DNA of 54,175 bases, from NCBI GenBank assembly GCA_002718735.1, contig PBFR01000001.1, positions 1-54,175 of the forward strand. Direction: 5' to 3'. A program made the position numbers and the translations under genes. Every line of letters begins with the position of its first letter. The first letter of the stretch is position 1. The notes under the pieces are model-generated. The model made no database searches and was not told the DNA's origin. It worked only from the letters and a program-made list of their open reading frames with translations. Of the stretch, positions 26,229-33,559 are shown piece by piece. The stretch comes from Halobacteriovoraceae bacterium. GTDB taxonomy: Bacteria; Bdellovibrionota; Bacteriovoracia; Bacteriovoracales; Bacteriovoracaceae.

Positions 26229-26624
26229 ATGGCCTTTGATCCAAAACAAAAAATACTAGTAGTTGATGACATGTCCACGATGAGAAAGATCATTAAAAAC
26301 ATGTTAGTTAAAATGGGATGTACCAATATCACTGAGGCTGAGGATGGCAAGCCTGCATGGGAAAAGATCCAAGAAGCATATGCATCAGGCACTCCATTCG
26401 ACTTTGTTTTATCTGACTGGAACATGCCTGGAATGACGGGTTTAGACCTATTGAAAAATGTGAGGGCCGATGAAAGGTTTAAGAAACTTCCATTCCTAAT
26501 GATTACCGCAGAAGGTGAACAGTCAAATGTTGTTACGGCAGTTAAGGCGGGTGTTAGCAACTTTATCGTAAAACCATTTAACCAGGCCACTCTGCAAGGC
26601 AAAATAGAGAAGATCTTCAAATGA
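26229..26624 (+). CDS. cheY: Chemotaxis response regulator CheY
   Basis: A 131-aa single-domain receiver. Conserved residues are Asp13/Asp14 (VVDDMSTMRK), phospho-acceptor Asp63 in LSDWNMPGMTG, Thr93 (MITAEGE) and Lys115 (VKPF). The sequence is close to classical CheY throughout, so it most likely carries the signal to the flagellar motor or other motility machinery. I start at ATG 26229 with AGAGGAAG just upstream, rather than the GTG at 26223. Its stop overlaps the next start by 4 nt (ATGA). Confidence 0.92.
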   Translation: MAFDPKQKILVVDDMSTMRKIIKNMLVKMGCTNITEAEDGKPAWEKIQEAYASGTPFDFVLSDWNMPGMTGLDLLKNVRADERFKKLPFLMITAEGEQSNVVTAVKAGVSNFIVKPFNQATLQGKIEKIFK

Positions 26625-27127
26625 GTATGTTAAAAGACCCAGAAATGAAGGAGATCGTTGACGGCTTCTGTGAGGAGTCCAACGATTTATGCCAACAATT
26701 GGAGGACATCCTTGATGAATATGAAGAGAACCCAGGTAAGATTGCTCTTCTAGAACAGTTTGGTCAAATAATTGATAGAATCATGGGTGCCGCCAAAAGC
26801 ATTGATGCCGAAAAAACTGGAAACTTCTGCGAACTTGGTAAAATAGTGAGCTATAAAGCAAGTCAAACAGATGATATGAAGCTACTTGAAATCGTAACAG
26901 CTGTACTATTTGACACCCTAGACATTCTTAACTCTCTTTTGGAAAACATTGAAAAATCTGGAGAAGAGAAAGTGGAAGGAATCAACTTGGAGACATTTGC
27001 AAACAGATTAAAATGGCTCGAAGAAAAATTCTCTCACGTTGAGAGGGCATCGGTTTCTATAGATGAGAATGAACCTAAAAACAAACAAGAGTCAATTGAT
27101 CAACTTCTGGCAGATTTAGGTCTATAA
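26621..27127 (+). CDS. Helical HPt-like protein without phospho-histidine, with a CheZ-like C-terminal tail
   Basis: A 168-aa all-helical protein translationally coupled to cheY. Residues about 5-110 resemble an HPt bundle (FCEESNDLCQQLEDILDEYE, then the helix FGQIIDRIMGAAKSI at the place of the 'HtLKGsa' helix), but no histidine is present there. The very C-terminus, QESIDQLLADLGL (156-168), resembles the last residues of E. coli CheZ (as I recall, DQVDDLLDSLGF), the peptide that binds CheY. A CheY-binding adaptor or sink is therefore likely. No CheZ catalytic helix with its Asp/Gln pair is evident. The function is inference. Confidence 0.6.
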   Translation: MSMLKDPEMKEIVDGFCEESNDLCQQLEDILDEYEENPGKIALLEQFGQIIDRIMGAAKSIDAEKTGNFCELGKIVSYKASQTDDMKLLEIVTAVLFDTLDILNSLLENIEKSGEEKVEGINLETFANRLKWLEEKFSHVERASVSIDENEPKNKQESIDQLLADLGL

Positions 27128-27132
27128 TTATT

Positions 27133-27162
27133 AAGTGCCGAAGTGAAAGCTTCGGCGCTTTC
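27133..27162 (+). terminator. Hairpin after the CheY-coupled gene
   Basis: AAGTGCCGAAG (27133-27143) pairs with CTTCGGCGCTT (27150-27160), one T-G pair, 6-nt loop. The following sequence (TCCC) is not T-rich, so it may be a weak terminator or an mRNA 3'-end stabiliser. Confidence 0.45.
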
Positions 27163-27228
27163 CCGACATAACCACTCTGGAAAAAGTAACTACTGGAAAT
27201 TTTTTAGAAAATAAGAGAACATAAACGT

Positions 27229-28029
27229 ATGACAACTCTTATTAATAAAAGCAACCACCCTGTATTCATTAAAAAAATCAATATTCGCATCTGGACCCTA
27301 AGAGATGAAATAGAAGCAGTTATTCAAAAGCGAGTGGCCGAGCACGGAATTGAGAATGTAGAAATTGAAGATATTCAAAAGTACTACTCTTCTCTAGTTC
27401 CACGACCTTTAACTGCAGATGAGGCAGTAATCGATATGGGTGGGCAACCTGGCATTGAAGATACCGCTGACTTAAGTGAAGAAGACATCCCTGACGATGC
27501 CATGAATGAGATGGCAGCTGCAATGGCCGAAGCTGAGCAGGAAGAGGCCGGCAACGAAGACACATCTGCCGAAGACGCTGCTGCCGCAATGCTTGATGAT
27601 CAACAAGAAGAGAGTACTGATAAAGCACAAACATCGACATTTGAAAGGGTTCGTCCAGACGAATCTAAAATGATTTCTGGTTTTGCATTCCTATCAGAAG
27701 TTCACATGGACCAAATTCTACTTTTTGCCAAAAAGAATTATACCAAAGGCCAAAGCATAATAATTGAATTCATGATTCCAAACCGGTTTTCTATTGCAAC
27801 AGAAGTGCTTAACTGTGTATCAATCGAAAGAAAATCAAAAATAATTAGTGAAAGTAGCCCTACTCATCGTCTTCAGTGTGGCACCACTTTTCTTTTTGAA
27901 GGAGAACGGGAGACTCTAAGGCAATTCTTGAAATCAATCGAACCCGATATTCCGCCACAACCAAAAAAGCTCAAAAAAGCTGAGGAAGAGGATGATGATG
28001 AGGACGAGTTTGACGACTTAGGCTTTTAA
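27229..28029 (+). CDS. Chemotaxis-linked protein with acidic linker and CheZ-like tail
   Basis: A 266-aa protein of unknown family. Residues 1-65 are a small helical/beta domain (FIKKINIRIWTLRDEIEAVI). Residues about 70-140 are a low-complexity acidic Ala/Glu linker containing DLSEEDIPDDAMNEM, which echoes the PDAAM motif in the CheA linker. Residues about 145-240 form a beta-rich domain (SGFAFLSEVHMDQILLFAKK, GTTFLFEGERETLRQFL) that could be PilZ-like, though the PilZ c-di-GMP motifs are not seen. The end is EDEDEFDDLGF, again resembling the CheZ CheY-binding tail. It starts 101 nt after the previous gene and abuts the DUF4340 gene. Confidence 0.55.
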   Translation: MTTLINKSNHPVFIKKINIRIWTLRDEIEAVIQKRVAEHGIENVEIEDIQKYYSSLVPRPLTADEAVIDMGGQPGIEDTADLSEEDIPDDAMNEMAAAMAEAEQEEAGNEDTSAEDAAAAMLDDQQEESTDKAQTSTFERVRPDESKMISGFAFLSEVHMDQILLFAKKNYTKGQSIIIEFMIPNRFSIATEVLNCVSIERKSKIISESSPTHRLQCGTTFLFEGERETLRQFLKSIEPDIPPQPKKLKKAEEEDDDEDEFDDLGF

Positions 28030-29028
28030 ATGGAATCTATCAGGCAGAGTTTAAAAAACTATATTTCTACGTGGTTGCTGGCACTCTTCGCATTAGGTCT
28101 TTTAACCCTATTGGTTTTTTCAGAGGTTTTTCAAAATGTTGTTAGCAAAGACTCAGGGTTCGAACACTACACAACTCCCATACAGGCCGACATCCTTGCA
28201 AACATTGAAACCATACGGCTAAAAAACCGCCTAGGAAAATTCACTGTAAGCCTAGACGAAACAAATCAGTGGTTTCTTAAAGAACCTCGAAAGATGCCCG
28301 CTCCAGTGGAAACAATTCAAAAGATTATTGGCTCATTTAAAAATATATCCATTCATACTCTTCACGAGAAAGAGCCAATAAATTTAAAAAGTTTTTCTCT
28401 AGATACCCCTGTTGCAATACTGGACTTATTCACAAAACTGGATGAGCACATTGAGGTTAAGATCGGTCTTAGAAACCCGATTGATAATACTTCATATATG
28501 ACCTTCTCAAATCATGACATCATTTATCAGGTTAACGCTTTAACACACAATTTGCAGCTTCTAAGCCTAGGCGACTTTATCGACTCTAAAATATTTGGAG
28601 AAAAACTTAGTGATATTCAAAGGTTTGATCTTTACCGTTATAAGAATAAGGATACAACCAACACACTATCAAGAACTCCTTCTGGATGGCTAAGCAAAAG
28701 ATATAGAAGCATAAGTGACAGTTCTGTAGAACAAAAACTATCGGAAATTTTGGATGTCAGAAGTCACATGATTGTCGACAGTAAAAACGATAAGCTAAAA
28801 ACATACATCCAAAACTATTTAGACAACCCTCAATATAGACTCCAAATTCAAACCTTAAACGGCAATACTACAACTTATACAATTTCTGCTCTGGTTAACT
28901 CTATGCCGGATTTAAAAATTGAAAAGAAGCAATACTTTTTAATGAAATCTAGTGCCAGAGCTCACCCGCATTTAATTCACAAAGACTATCTTGGTCGTTT
29001 CACGATACGCTACCAACACCTCAAATAA
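28030..29028 (+). CDS. Membrane-anchored DUF4340-like protein
   Basis: A 332-aa protein whose ATG directly follows the previous stop (TAA-ATG). One TM helix lies at about 13-33 (STWLLALFALGLLTLLVFSE). The rest is probably periplasmic and built of repeated beta-alpha units like the DUF4340 family: IETIRLKNRLGKFTVSLDET, ...WFLKEPRKMPAPVETIQKII, then a second copy with LSDIQRFDLYRYKNKDT. In other bacteria DUF4340 proteins are often encoded with GldG/ABC-2-type gliding transporters, but none is here. Cotranscription with the chemotaxis genes hints at a motility role, unproven. Confidence 0.6.
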   Translation: MESIRQSLKNYISTWLLALFALGLLTLLVFSEVFQNVVSKDSGFEHYTTPIQADILANIETIRLKNRLGKFTVSLDETNQWFLKEPRKMPAPVETIQKIIGSFKNISIHTLHEKEPINLKSFSLDTPVAILDLFTKLDEHIEVKIGLRNPIDNTSYMTFSNHDIIYQVNALTHNLQLLSLGDFIDSKIFGEKLSDIQRFDLYRYKNKDTTNTLSRTPSGWLSKRYRSISDSSVEQKLSEILDVRSHMIVDSKNDKLKTYIQNYLDNPQYRLQIQTLNGNTTTYTISALVNSMPDLKIEKKQYFLMKSSARAHPHLIHKDYLGRFTIRYQHLK

Positions 29029-29050
29029 AAAGGCCCGCAAATCGCGGGCC
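29026..29050 (-). terminator. Terminator for the outer-membrane protein gene
   Basis: GGCCCGC (29032-29038) pairs with GCGGGCC (29044-29050), 5-nt loop. On the minus strand it is followed by TTTTT, so it serves the minus-strand gene; the plus side lacks a T tract. Confidence 0.75.
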
Positions 29051-29057
29051 GGAGTAA

Positions 29058-30035
29058 TTATTGAAATGCTTTCTGCCAGCCAAAGACCATTGTCTCAGTT
29101 GGGGCCAATTGAAAATCGTTAACATCAAAACCTGCTAGTTTTCCATACTCAAAAGCTAATCTATGACCTTCTAAAGCACCGGACCTAAAAATATAGTTTG
29201 CTCCAACAAGAACAGAGTCAAATCTTCTAGTACTAAACTTAGTATCATGCGTTGTAGACATCATTGAGTGCATGTCTTCATTCATGCCAGATAATCTTTC
29301 AAATTGCTTTCTCTCTAGTCTAAGAGACAAAGAGAATGATTCAATAGGCATAACACTTACCCATGATGTAAAGGTATATTCATTACCTAATCTGTAGTCT
29401 TCATCATTGCGGCCTAAAAAGGTTTTGCCTTGCACTTGTGCTCCAGCTGAATAAATATCAATATACTTAATCCCAGCTACACCAAAGCTTGCTCCATAAC
29501 TTCCGCTACCAAGCTGCATAGGATATCCTAGGATCATGTCATTTTTCTCCTCTTCAATGCTTCCAAGAGGTAGAGTTAATCCAATATTTCCCACAAGCTT
29601 TAGGTCCTGCTCGTCAATAATACCATAGAGGGCACTCAAACTTGTGTCACCAAGACCTTGTGTCTCTGACTCGGACTCCATACCATTCATGGCCATTTCC
29701 ATTTCCATGGTATTTTTCATATACCCTTGCATAACTCCAAGTGTGATTTTGTCTGTAAGTCCATACATAGCGCCAATCATGTACATTTTCATGTTCATAT
29801 CAGTCGGTATCATTGATTTATTATTTGCATCCTTATAGTCCTGAATACTTTTCTCATCGCTACCATTGATGAGCTCATCCATTTTCATATTCACGGCCCT
29901 AAGTGAAAACATAAATTCACCTGCTTTGTGGATGTGGTCTTTCATCACGCCTATTGGAGCATGACGATCTGCTATATTTTTGTGATCGCTGAATGCAGCT
30001 GTAGATAATAGTAATAGAGTTACGTATAAACGCAT
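29058..30035 (-). CDS. Outer-membrane protein of the phenol-degradation/metal-efflux type
   Basis: A 325-aa protein with a signal peptide (MRLYVTLLLLSTAAFS) and a His/Met-rich start of the mature chain (HKNIADRHAPIGVMKDHIHK, then FSLRAVNMKMDEL). Amphipathic strands follow to the end. The 'HAPIGVMxDHxHKxGExM' opening is what I recall for the MetA-pathway-of-phenol-degradation-like barrels found near copper efflux systems. Further Met-rich loops (YMKNTMEMEMAMNGMESESE) also suggest metal binding. A channel role is inference. The gene lies 41 nt behind the unusual-start gene at 30077-30436. Confidence 0.65.
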   Translation of the reverse strand: MRLYVTLLLLSTAAFSDHKNIADRHAPIGVMKDHIHKAGEFMFSLRAVNMKMDELINGSDEKSIQDYKDANNKSMIPTDMNMKMYMIGAMYGLTDKITLGVMQGYMKNTMEMEMAMNGMESESETQGLGDTSLSALYGIIDEQDLKLVGNIGLTLPLGSIEEEKNDMILGYPMQLGSGSYGASFGVAGIKYIDIYSAGAQVQGKTFLGRNDEDYRLGNEYTFTSWVSVMPIESFSLSLRLERKQFERLSGMNEDMHSMMSTTHDTKFSTRRFDSVLVGANYIFRSGALEGHRLAFEYGKLAGFDVNDFQLAPTETMVFGWQKAFQ

Positions 30036-30076
30036 GTTTAATTTCCTTTAGTATAGTTATTTAATGAATTTGAATT

Positions 30077-30436
30077 TTACGAGAGAAAGACTTTAAAGGG
30101 CGGTGCCCTTATGCTGATATAGCTTCTAGACTTATGTGAGAATTTACTCTTAACAAAGAACAAACTCTCTGTAAGTTCAAATACATTTAAACAAAAACTG
30201 CCCGTCCAATTAATTTTCTCAGCGAGATTTGTATTGGCCAAATTTTTATCATGAGAGAGCTGAGATGCAATCCTTTGAGGGGTTATGGCCTCAGCATAAT
30301 CATAGTGATTGACTTCATGGCCACCTTCTCCAAGATAGACATTAACACCAGCTAAAGAGACCAGATAAAAGACTACGCCTGCAAAATACGAGCAGCTAAG
30401 TGCTTTAAAAATATAAAGAATATTTTTGGTTTTAAT
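30077..30436 (-). CDS. Small membrane/exported His-containing protein with a probable ATT start
   Basis: This minus-strand frame is open from a TAG at 30455-30457 to TAA at 30077-30079 with no ATG or GTG, and only internal TTGs (residue 66 on), so standard gene finding misses it. An ATT at 30434-30436 has AAGGA 8 nt upstream and gives 119 aa beginning KTKNILYIFK. A hydrophobic stretch follows (SYFAGVVFYLVSLAGVNVYL, about 16-35), then a His/acid cluster GEGGHEVNHYDYAEA, a soluble middle with one Cys, and a basic tail. The protein-like composition and snug fit between two genes argue it is real. It may be a partner of the metal-type outer-membrane protein. Confidence 0.55.
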   Translation of the reverse strand: MKTKNILYIFKALSCSYFAGVVFYLVSLAGVNVYLGEGGHEVNHYDYAEAITPQRIASQLSHDKNLANTNLAEKINWTGSFCLNVFELTESLFFVKSKFSHKSRSYISIRAPPFKVFLS

Positions 30437-30461
30437 AGTGTGATTCCTTAAAAACTAAAGA

Positions 30462-31127
30462 CTATTTTAGTTTTTGAATCAGAGTAAGTCCATCAAGGAA
30501 TGGAACAAAAATTGCTTTTAAATTTTTTTGATTTCGTATCCATGTATGTAACTCGAATATATTCTGAGCACTTTTCTTTTTAACTCTAACACTCTCCCTT
30601 AAAAAACTTCCTCTCCAGTAACTATTATCAATTGCAATAATTCCATTTGAAGAAAGCTTTGGCAGAGCAAGCTTAATAAACTTGAGATAGTCGGCCTTTA
30701 CGCCATCAACTAAAAATAAATCAAACTGCCCATCAACATCTTGAAGAGCTTCAAAAGCATCTCCTTGAATGTAGTGCATTCTATTTTTCCAATTCACTGG
30801 CCAACATAAATTATCAAACACCCTTTCAAGGTCGGACCTTTTCTCAGTCAGAATAACCTCTTTTAAAGAATCTTGGGCTCCAACAAAGTACCAAAAAGCA
30901 CTATGCCCATAACCCGAGCCCATCTCGAAAATCCTCTCAGGTCTTTGCCCTGAAAGAAAAAAGGCCAAAAGCTGACCAACATCATTGTGTACAGCCGGAA
31001 AATTAAGTGTTTTTTCGTAGTGTTTCAGCTCCTTAAGAAGTGATCTTAAGTGAGTGGGAACAAAATTGTAAGGATCGGAATTTGAGAAACGGTTTAGTTC
31101 CTCATAAGAAAATGAGTGGTCTTTCAT
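30462..31127 (-). CDS. SAM-dependent O-methyltransferase (class I, family 3-like)
   Basis: A 221-aa soluble methyltransferase. RIFEMGSGYGHSAFWYFVGA (about residues 65-84) is the SAM-binding loop. VILTEKRSDLERVF carries the acidic residue for the ribose, MHYIQGDAFEAL precedes the adenine site, and FDLFLVDGVKADYLKFI plus IIAIDNSYWRGSF match the metal-binding Asp and Asn/Asp positions of catechol-type O-methyltransferases. The substrate is unknown. The ribosome site is weak. A hairpin separates it from rpmG upstream on the same strand. Confidence 0.78.
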   Translation of the reverse strand: MKDHSFSYEELNRFSNSDPYNFVPTHLRSLLKELKHYEKTLNFPAVHNDVGQLLAFFLSGQRPERIFEMGSGYGHSAFWYFVGAQDSLKEVILTEKRSDLERVFDNLCWPVNWKNRMHYIQGDAFEALQDVDGQFDLFLVDGVKADYLKFIKLALPKLSSNGIIAIDNSYWRGSFLRESVRVKKKSAQNIFELHTWIRNQKNLKAIFVPFLDGLTLIQKLK

Positions 31128-31139
31128 ATTGGTTGCCTG

Positions 31140-31165
31140 TTTGGTCGCCCGAGCGAGCGACCAAA
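31140..31165 (-). other. Stable hairpin between rpmG and the methyltransferase gene
   Basis: TTTGGTCGC (31140-31148) pairs with GCGACCAAA (31157-31165) around an 8-nt loop. It begins 12 nt after the rpmG stop on the minus strand and is not followed by a U tract there, so it may be a processing or stabilising structure, or a leaky terminator. Confidence 0.5.
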
Positions 31166-31177
31166 TTTATTTGGCAA

Positions 31178-31354
31178 TTACTTAATTTCTTTGTGAACAG
31201 TATGTTTTCTCAAAGCAGGATTGTACTTTTTAAGTTCCAATCTTTCTGGATGAGTCTTTTTGTTCTTTGTAGTTGTGTATCTAGATGGGCTTTTCCCAAT
31301 TTTTCTAGCTTCAGTACATTCCAAAGTGATAATAACTCTTGGCCCCTTTGCCAT
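31178..31354 (-). CDS. rpmG: 50S ribosomal protein L33
   Basis: A 58-aa basic protein reading [20 protein letters not shown] and continuing to [20 protein letters not shown], the typical L33 sequence, ending [10 protein letters not shown]. Only one of the usual four zinc-binding cysteines remains, so this is the zinc-independent form, as for L28 in this window. A perfect GGAGG lies 4 nt before the ATG. It is a component of the large ribosomal subunit. Confidence 0.94.
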   Translation of the reverse strand: MAKGPRVIITLECTEARKIGKSPSRYTTTKNKKTHPERLELKKYNPALRKHTVHKEIK

Positions 31355-31458
31355 ATGTCCTCCATTAGTTTCTCTTATCTTTAAAGATTGCTAACTTACA
31401 CTCAAATTGCTATGTTTGACAAGATAAATTTTCTAATATTAAGGATTTAGCTAAAAAT

Positions 31459-31737
31459 ATGAAAATCACACCTGAGAATTGGACATTTTGCTCTTTCTCC
31501 CACGAGGAATTAAAGGCCATCATAACCTTTGGGGCCAGCCCAGACATTTTGGATGATTCTTTTGTTTACTATGTTACGGTTCTAGATCAGGACAATAACG
31601 AGGTCTATCAAAAAGAGTTTTTCTCGATTGAGATGGCCTGCGACCACATAAACGCTAAGTACTCTAATATTTGGGAAATAACTGACGCAACTAGGCCAAC
31701 CAAGTCAGGCGGTTGCTCAACTTGTATTGCCCACTAG
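31459..31737 (+). CDS. Small protein of unknown function with a CxxC tail
   Basis: A 92-aa probably cytosolic protein (no signal). The core is beta-alpha (DDSFVYYVTVLDQDNNEVYQ, then an alpha helix AC DHINAKY). The last residues are SGGCSTCIAH, where the CxxC could bind metal or form a redox pair. No family is recognised. Its TAG interlocks with the TAG of the convergent lipoate ligase gene (shared CTAG), and AAGGA lies 13 nt before the ATG. Confidence 0.5.
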   Translation: MKITPENWTFCSFSHEELKAIITFGASPDILDDSFVYYVTVLDQDNNEVYQKEFFSIEMACDHINAKYSNIWEITDATRPTKSGGCSTCIAH

Positions 31738-32738
31738 GCTAAGTCTTCGAAATCCTTTATAAAGTACTCATCTATTAGTGCCTTTAACTCTAAGACCTGC
31801 TCCTTGTACATATCCAGCTCTAGCTTGGAGAACCTGTGCTCTAGCACCTCTTTTCTAAGCGGCATTAATTTCAAAGTCGAGCTTAAATCAGACAAAAAAC
31901 CAGGGTGGATAGATCCATGCTCCAATTCCACCTCTTGGATGACACCTTTCTTTATAGCGATGTCCACTTCCCAATTGCCACTTTCTATCTTGGTCTTAAA
32001 TAGAGGTGTTTCAGCACAGATCCACTTCCAACTCATGAGCACATTCAGGTAGTCAGGGTTTAATAGAACCTTTTCCTTTGCCTCATGTTCAGACCAAACC
32101 TTAACTGTGGCGCTCTGGCCGTGTTGGATTTCATAATTTCTAATAAGGCTCTTTATGAAGTCTTCTTCTTTTATATTTGTATTCGCAACTTTAGAGCGAA
32201 CTGAAGATATGGCCTTGGTTTGAACATTATCCTGCCCAATTTTAGGAATAAGGTACCTGTTGAGGTTATCTAGGTTTGAGTTTAAAAGCATCGTGGCATG
32301 ATGAAAGGTTCTGTCTCTTTTCTTTTTAAACGCCGCGCCTGAGACCTTTCTGTTGCCGTCAGGAGTAATTATCTGAATATCGCTACGCCCAGAGCTTACG
32401 GCCTTATGTCCATACTCGCCTAAAGTTTTTATCATTATGGAATTGTTAACATCCTTATCATAGACCTCATTCCAATCCATGAAGGAAACATTCACATTCC
32501 CCTGATCATGATAAACAGTACCTCCGCCACTTTGCCTTCTAGCAAGAAGAACACCGTCTCTTTTCATACCTTCTAAGTCACACTCAACCCAAGGGTTTTG
32601 AAACCTTCCCATCACTATGCATGGGGCATCTTTCCAGATCAACAATCGCCTTGTGCCTGCCGGTAACTCAAGAAATAAGACCTGCTCTAGAGCAAGGTTA
32701 AGATAAATGTCGTTAGTCTTAATTATATGAACTTCCAA
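31734..32738 (-). CDS. lplA: Lipoate-protein ligase A
   Basis: A 334-aa ligase that adenylates lipoate and attaches it to E2/GcvH lysines in the cytosol. Diagnostic blocks are LLIWKDAPCIVMGRFQNPW (near the start), ARRQSGGGTVYHDQGNVNVS (lipoyl-AMP loop), DIQIITPDGNRKVSGAAFKK (catalytic Lys in KVSG) and FHHATMLLNS. The C-terminal accessory domain (about 245-334) is present, with WKWICAETPLF. It is full length. Its tail overlaps the small convergent gene by 4 nt, and no lipoate synthase is nearby, so lipoate may be scavenged (weak inference). Confidence 0.88.
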   Translation of the reverse strand: MEVHIIKTNDIYLNLALEQVLFLELPAGTRRLLIWKDAPCIVMGRFQNPWVECDLEGMKRDGVLLARRQSGGGTVYHDQGNVNVSFMDWNEVYDKDVNNSIMIKTLGEYGHKAVSSGRSDIQIITPDGNRKVSGAAFKKKRDRTFHHATMLLNSNLDNLNRYLIPKIGQDNVQTKAISSVRSKVANTNIKEEDFIKSLIRNYEIQHGQSATVKVWSEHEAKEKVLLNPDYLNVLMSWKWICAETPLFKTKIESGNWEVDIAIKKGVIQEVELEHGSIHPGFLSDLSSTLKLMPLRKEVLEHRFSKLELDMYKEQVLELKALIDEYFIKDFEDLA

Positions 32739-32858
32739 GAACTCTCCTAATTTCCAAAGCTTAACCTAATTTTTAATATTTTTCACTATCTACCGAGTTT
32801 TTTACTAAAGTTTTCAGGCTAGTAGCCGACTAGTTCAGTACATTAACGAGGGCAAAAA

Positions 32859-33521
32859 ATGAAATATCCAAAAATTCTTTCTATAACTTTAGCAAACGGT
32901 TTGGGCTTTTTAATTTTTGGATCCATTTTGGCCGGTTGTCAAAAAACGGCAATTAGCAAGAAAGGCTTTCTCACAACTCTCGTTAAACAAACCAGCAGGG
33001 TTCCGGCCAGCACCTCAAAGAAGTTTGAGGACTTCCAAGATCCAAAACAGATCTATGTATACTGCCAAGTAAATGATATGAATGCCAAAAGATGCTATGA
33101 GCGCCACCTGAAAGGTGCATTAACCCGATACATAAAAAAGACAAAAGCAACTAAAGACCAAATTGCCAATTATGAGAAAAAGCACTCTTACGACCAGGTG
33201 AAGGGCCAGGCACATAAAGCATTGGCGCATGTATTCATGGCCTTGGGACCAAAAATTAATACTACTGTAGAAAAGAGAGTTGGTTTTTGTGAGGAAAACT
33301 CAAGCCTCTACATGGAGAGATGCTTAAATCAATATCTAAAAAAAGAGACATTTGAAATCCTAAACGCATATCAAAGTGCAAATGCTCAAATTAATGGCCA
33401 TGAATACCTTTTCCTAAAGGATCAAATCAAAAGAAAGCTTCAGCAAAAGCTTGCAAGTGCCAATCAAGAAATAGAACTTAGGAAAAAAAAAGCGCAAAGT
33501 TCTCATTTAGAAACAATCTAA
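32859..33521 (+). CDS. Lipoprotein, first part of a gene interrupted at an A9 tract
   Basis: A 220-aa product as written. The signal peptide ends in a lipobox SILAGC near residue 27, so Cys becomes lipidated. The mature chain is helical and basic with repeated Cys motifs (KRCYERHLKGAL, ERCLNQYLKKET). The frame closes soon after a run of nine A residues (33483-33491). Slipping by one base there gives continuous reading into the next open frame, whose sequence has the same style (SCMKKLRVKKTNEYF). The full product would be 383 aa, ending at 34009. The family is unknown. Confidence 0.6.
   Translation: MKYPKILSITLANGLGFLIFGSILAGCQKTAISKKGFLTTLVKQTSRVPASTSKKFEDFQDPKQIYVYCQVNDMNAKRCYERHLKGALTRYIKKTKATKDQIANYEKKHSYDQVKGQAHKALAHVFMALGPKINTTVEKRVGFCEENSSLYMERCLNQYLKKETFEILNAYQSANAQINGHEYLFLKDQIKRKLQQKLASANQEIELRKKKAQSSHLETI
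33483..33491 (+). other. A9 slippage tract within the lipoprotein gene
   Basis: Nine consecutive A residues follow AGG in frame (agg aaa aaa aaa gcg). An extra A in the transcript, or a -1 ribosomal slip, joins the 5' frame to the 3' frame with no intervening stop (SAKFSFRNNL... up to the ATG at 33560). Confidence 0.6.
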
Positions 33522-33559
33522 AAGATCTTAAGAGCACATTATTAAGCAATCACGACTGG

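Noticed and set aside
26621..27127. A true CheZ phosphatase
   Set aside because: Only the tail resembles CheZ; the long catalytic helix pair with the Asp/Gln residues is not recognisable and the protein is short.
27229..28029. PilZ domain call for the chemotaxis-linked protein
   Set aside because: The beta-rich region fits the size, but the RxxxR and (D/N)xSxxG c-di-GMP motifs are not seen, so I left it as unknown.
30451..30474. AAAACTAAA / TTTAGTTTT stem across the methyltransferase stop codon
   Set aside because: Only one G-C pair; too weak to be an intrinsic terminator and it would separate genes that look cotranscribed.
31040..31384. A 114-codon plus-strand open frame across rpmG and the methyltransferase start
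   Set aside because: It is antisense to a clear L33 gene with a perfect ribosome site; its product has no protein-like pattern.
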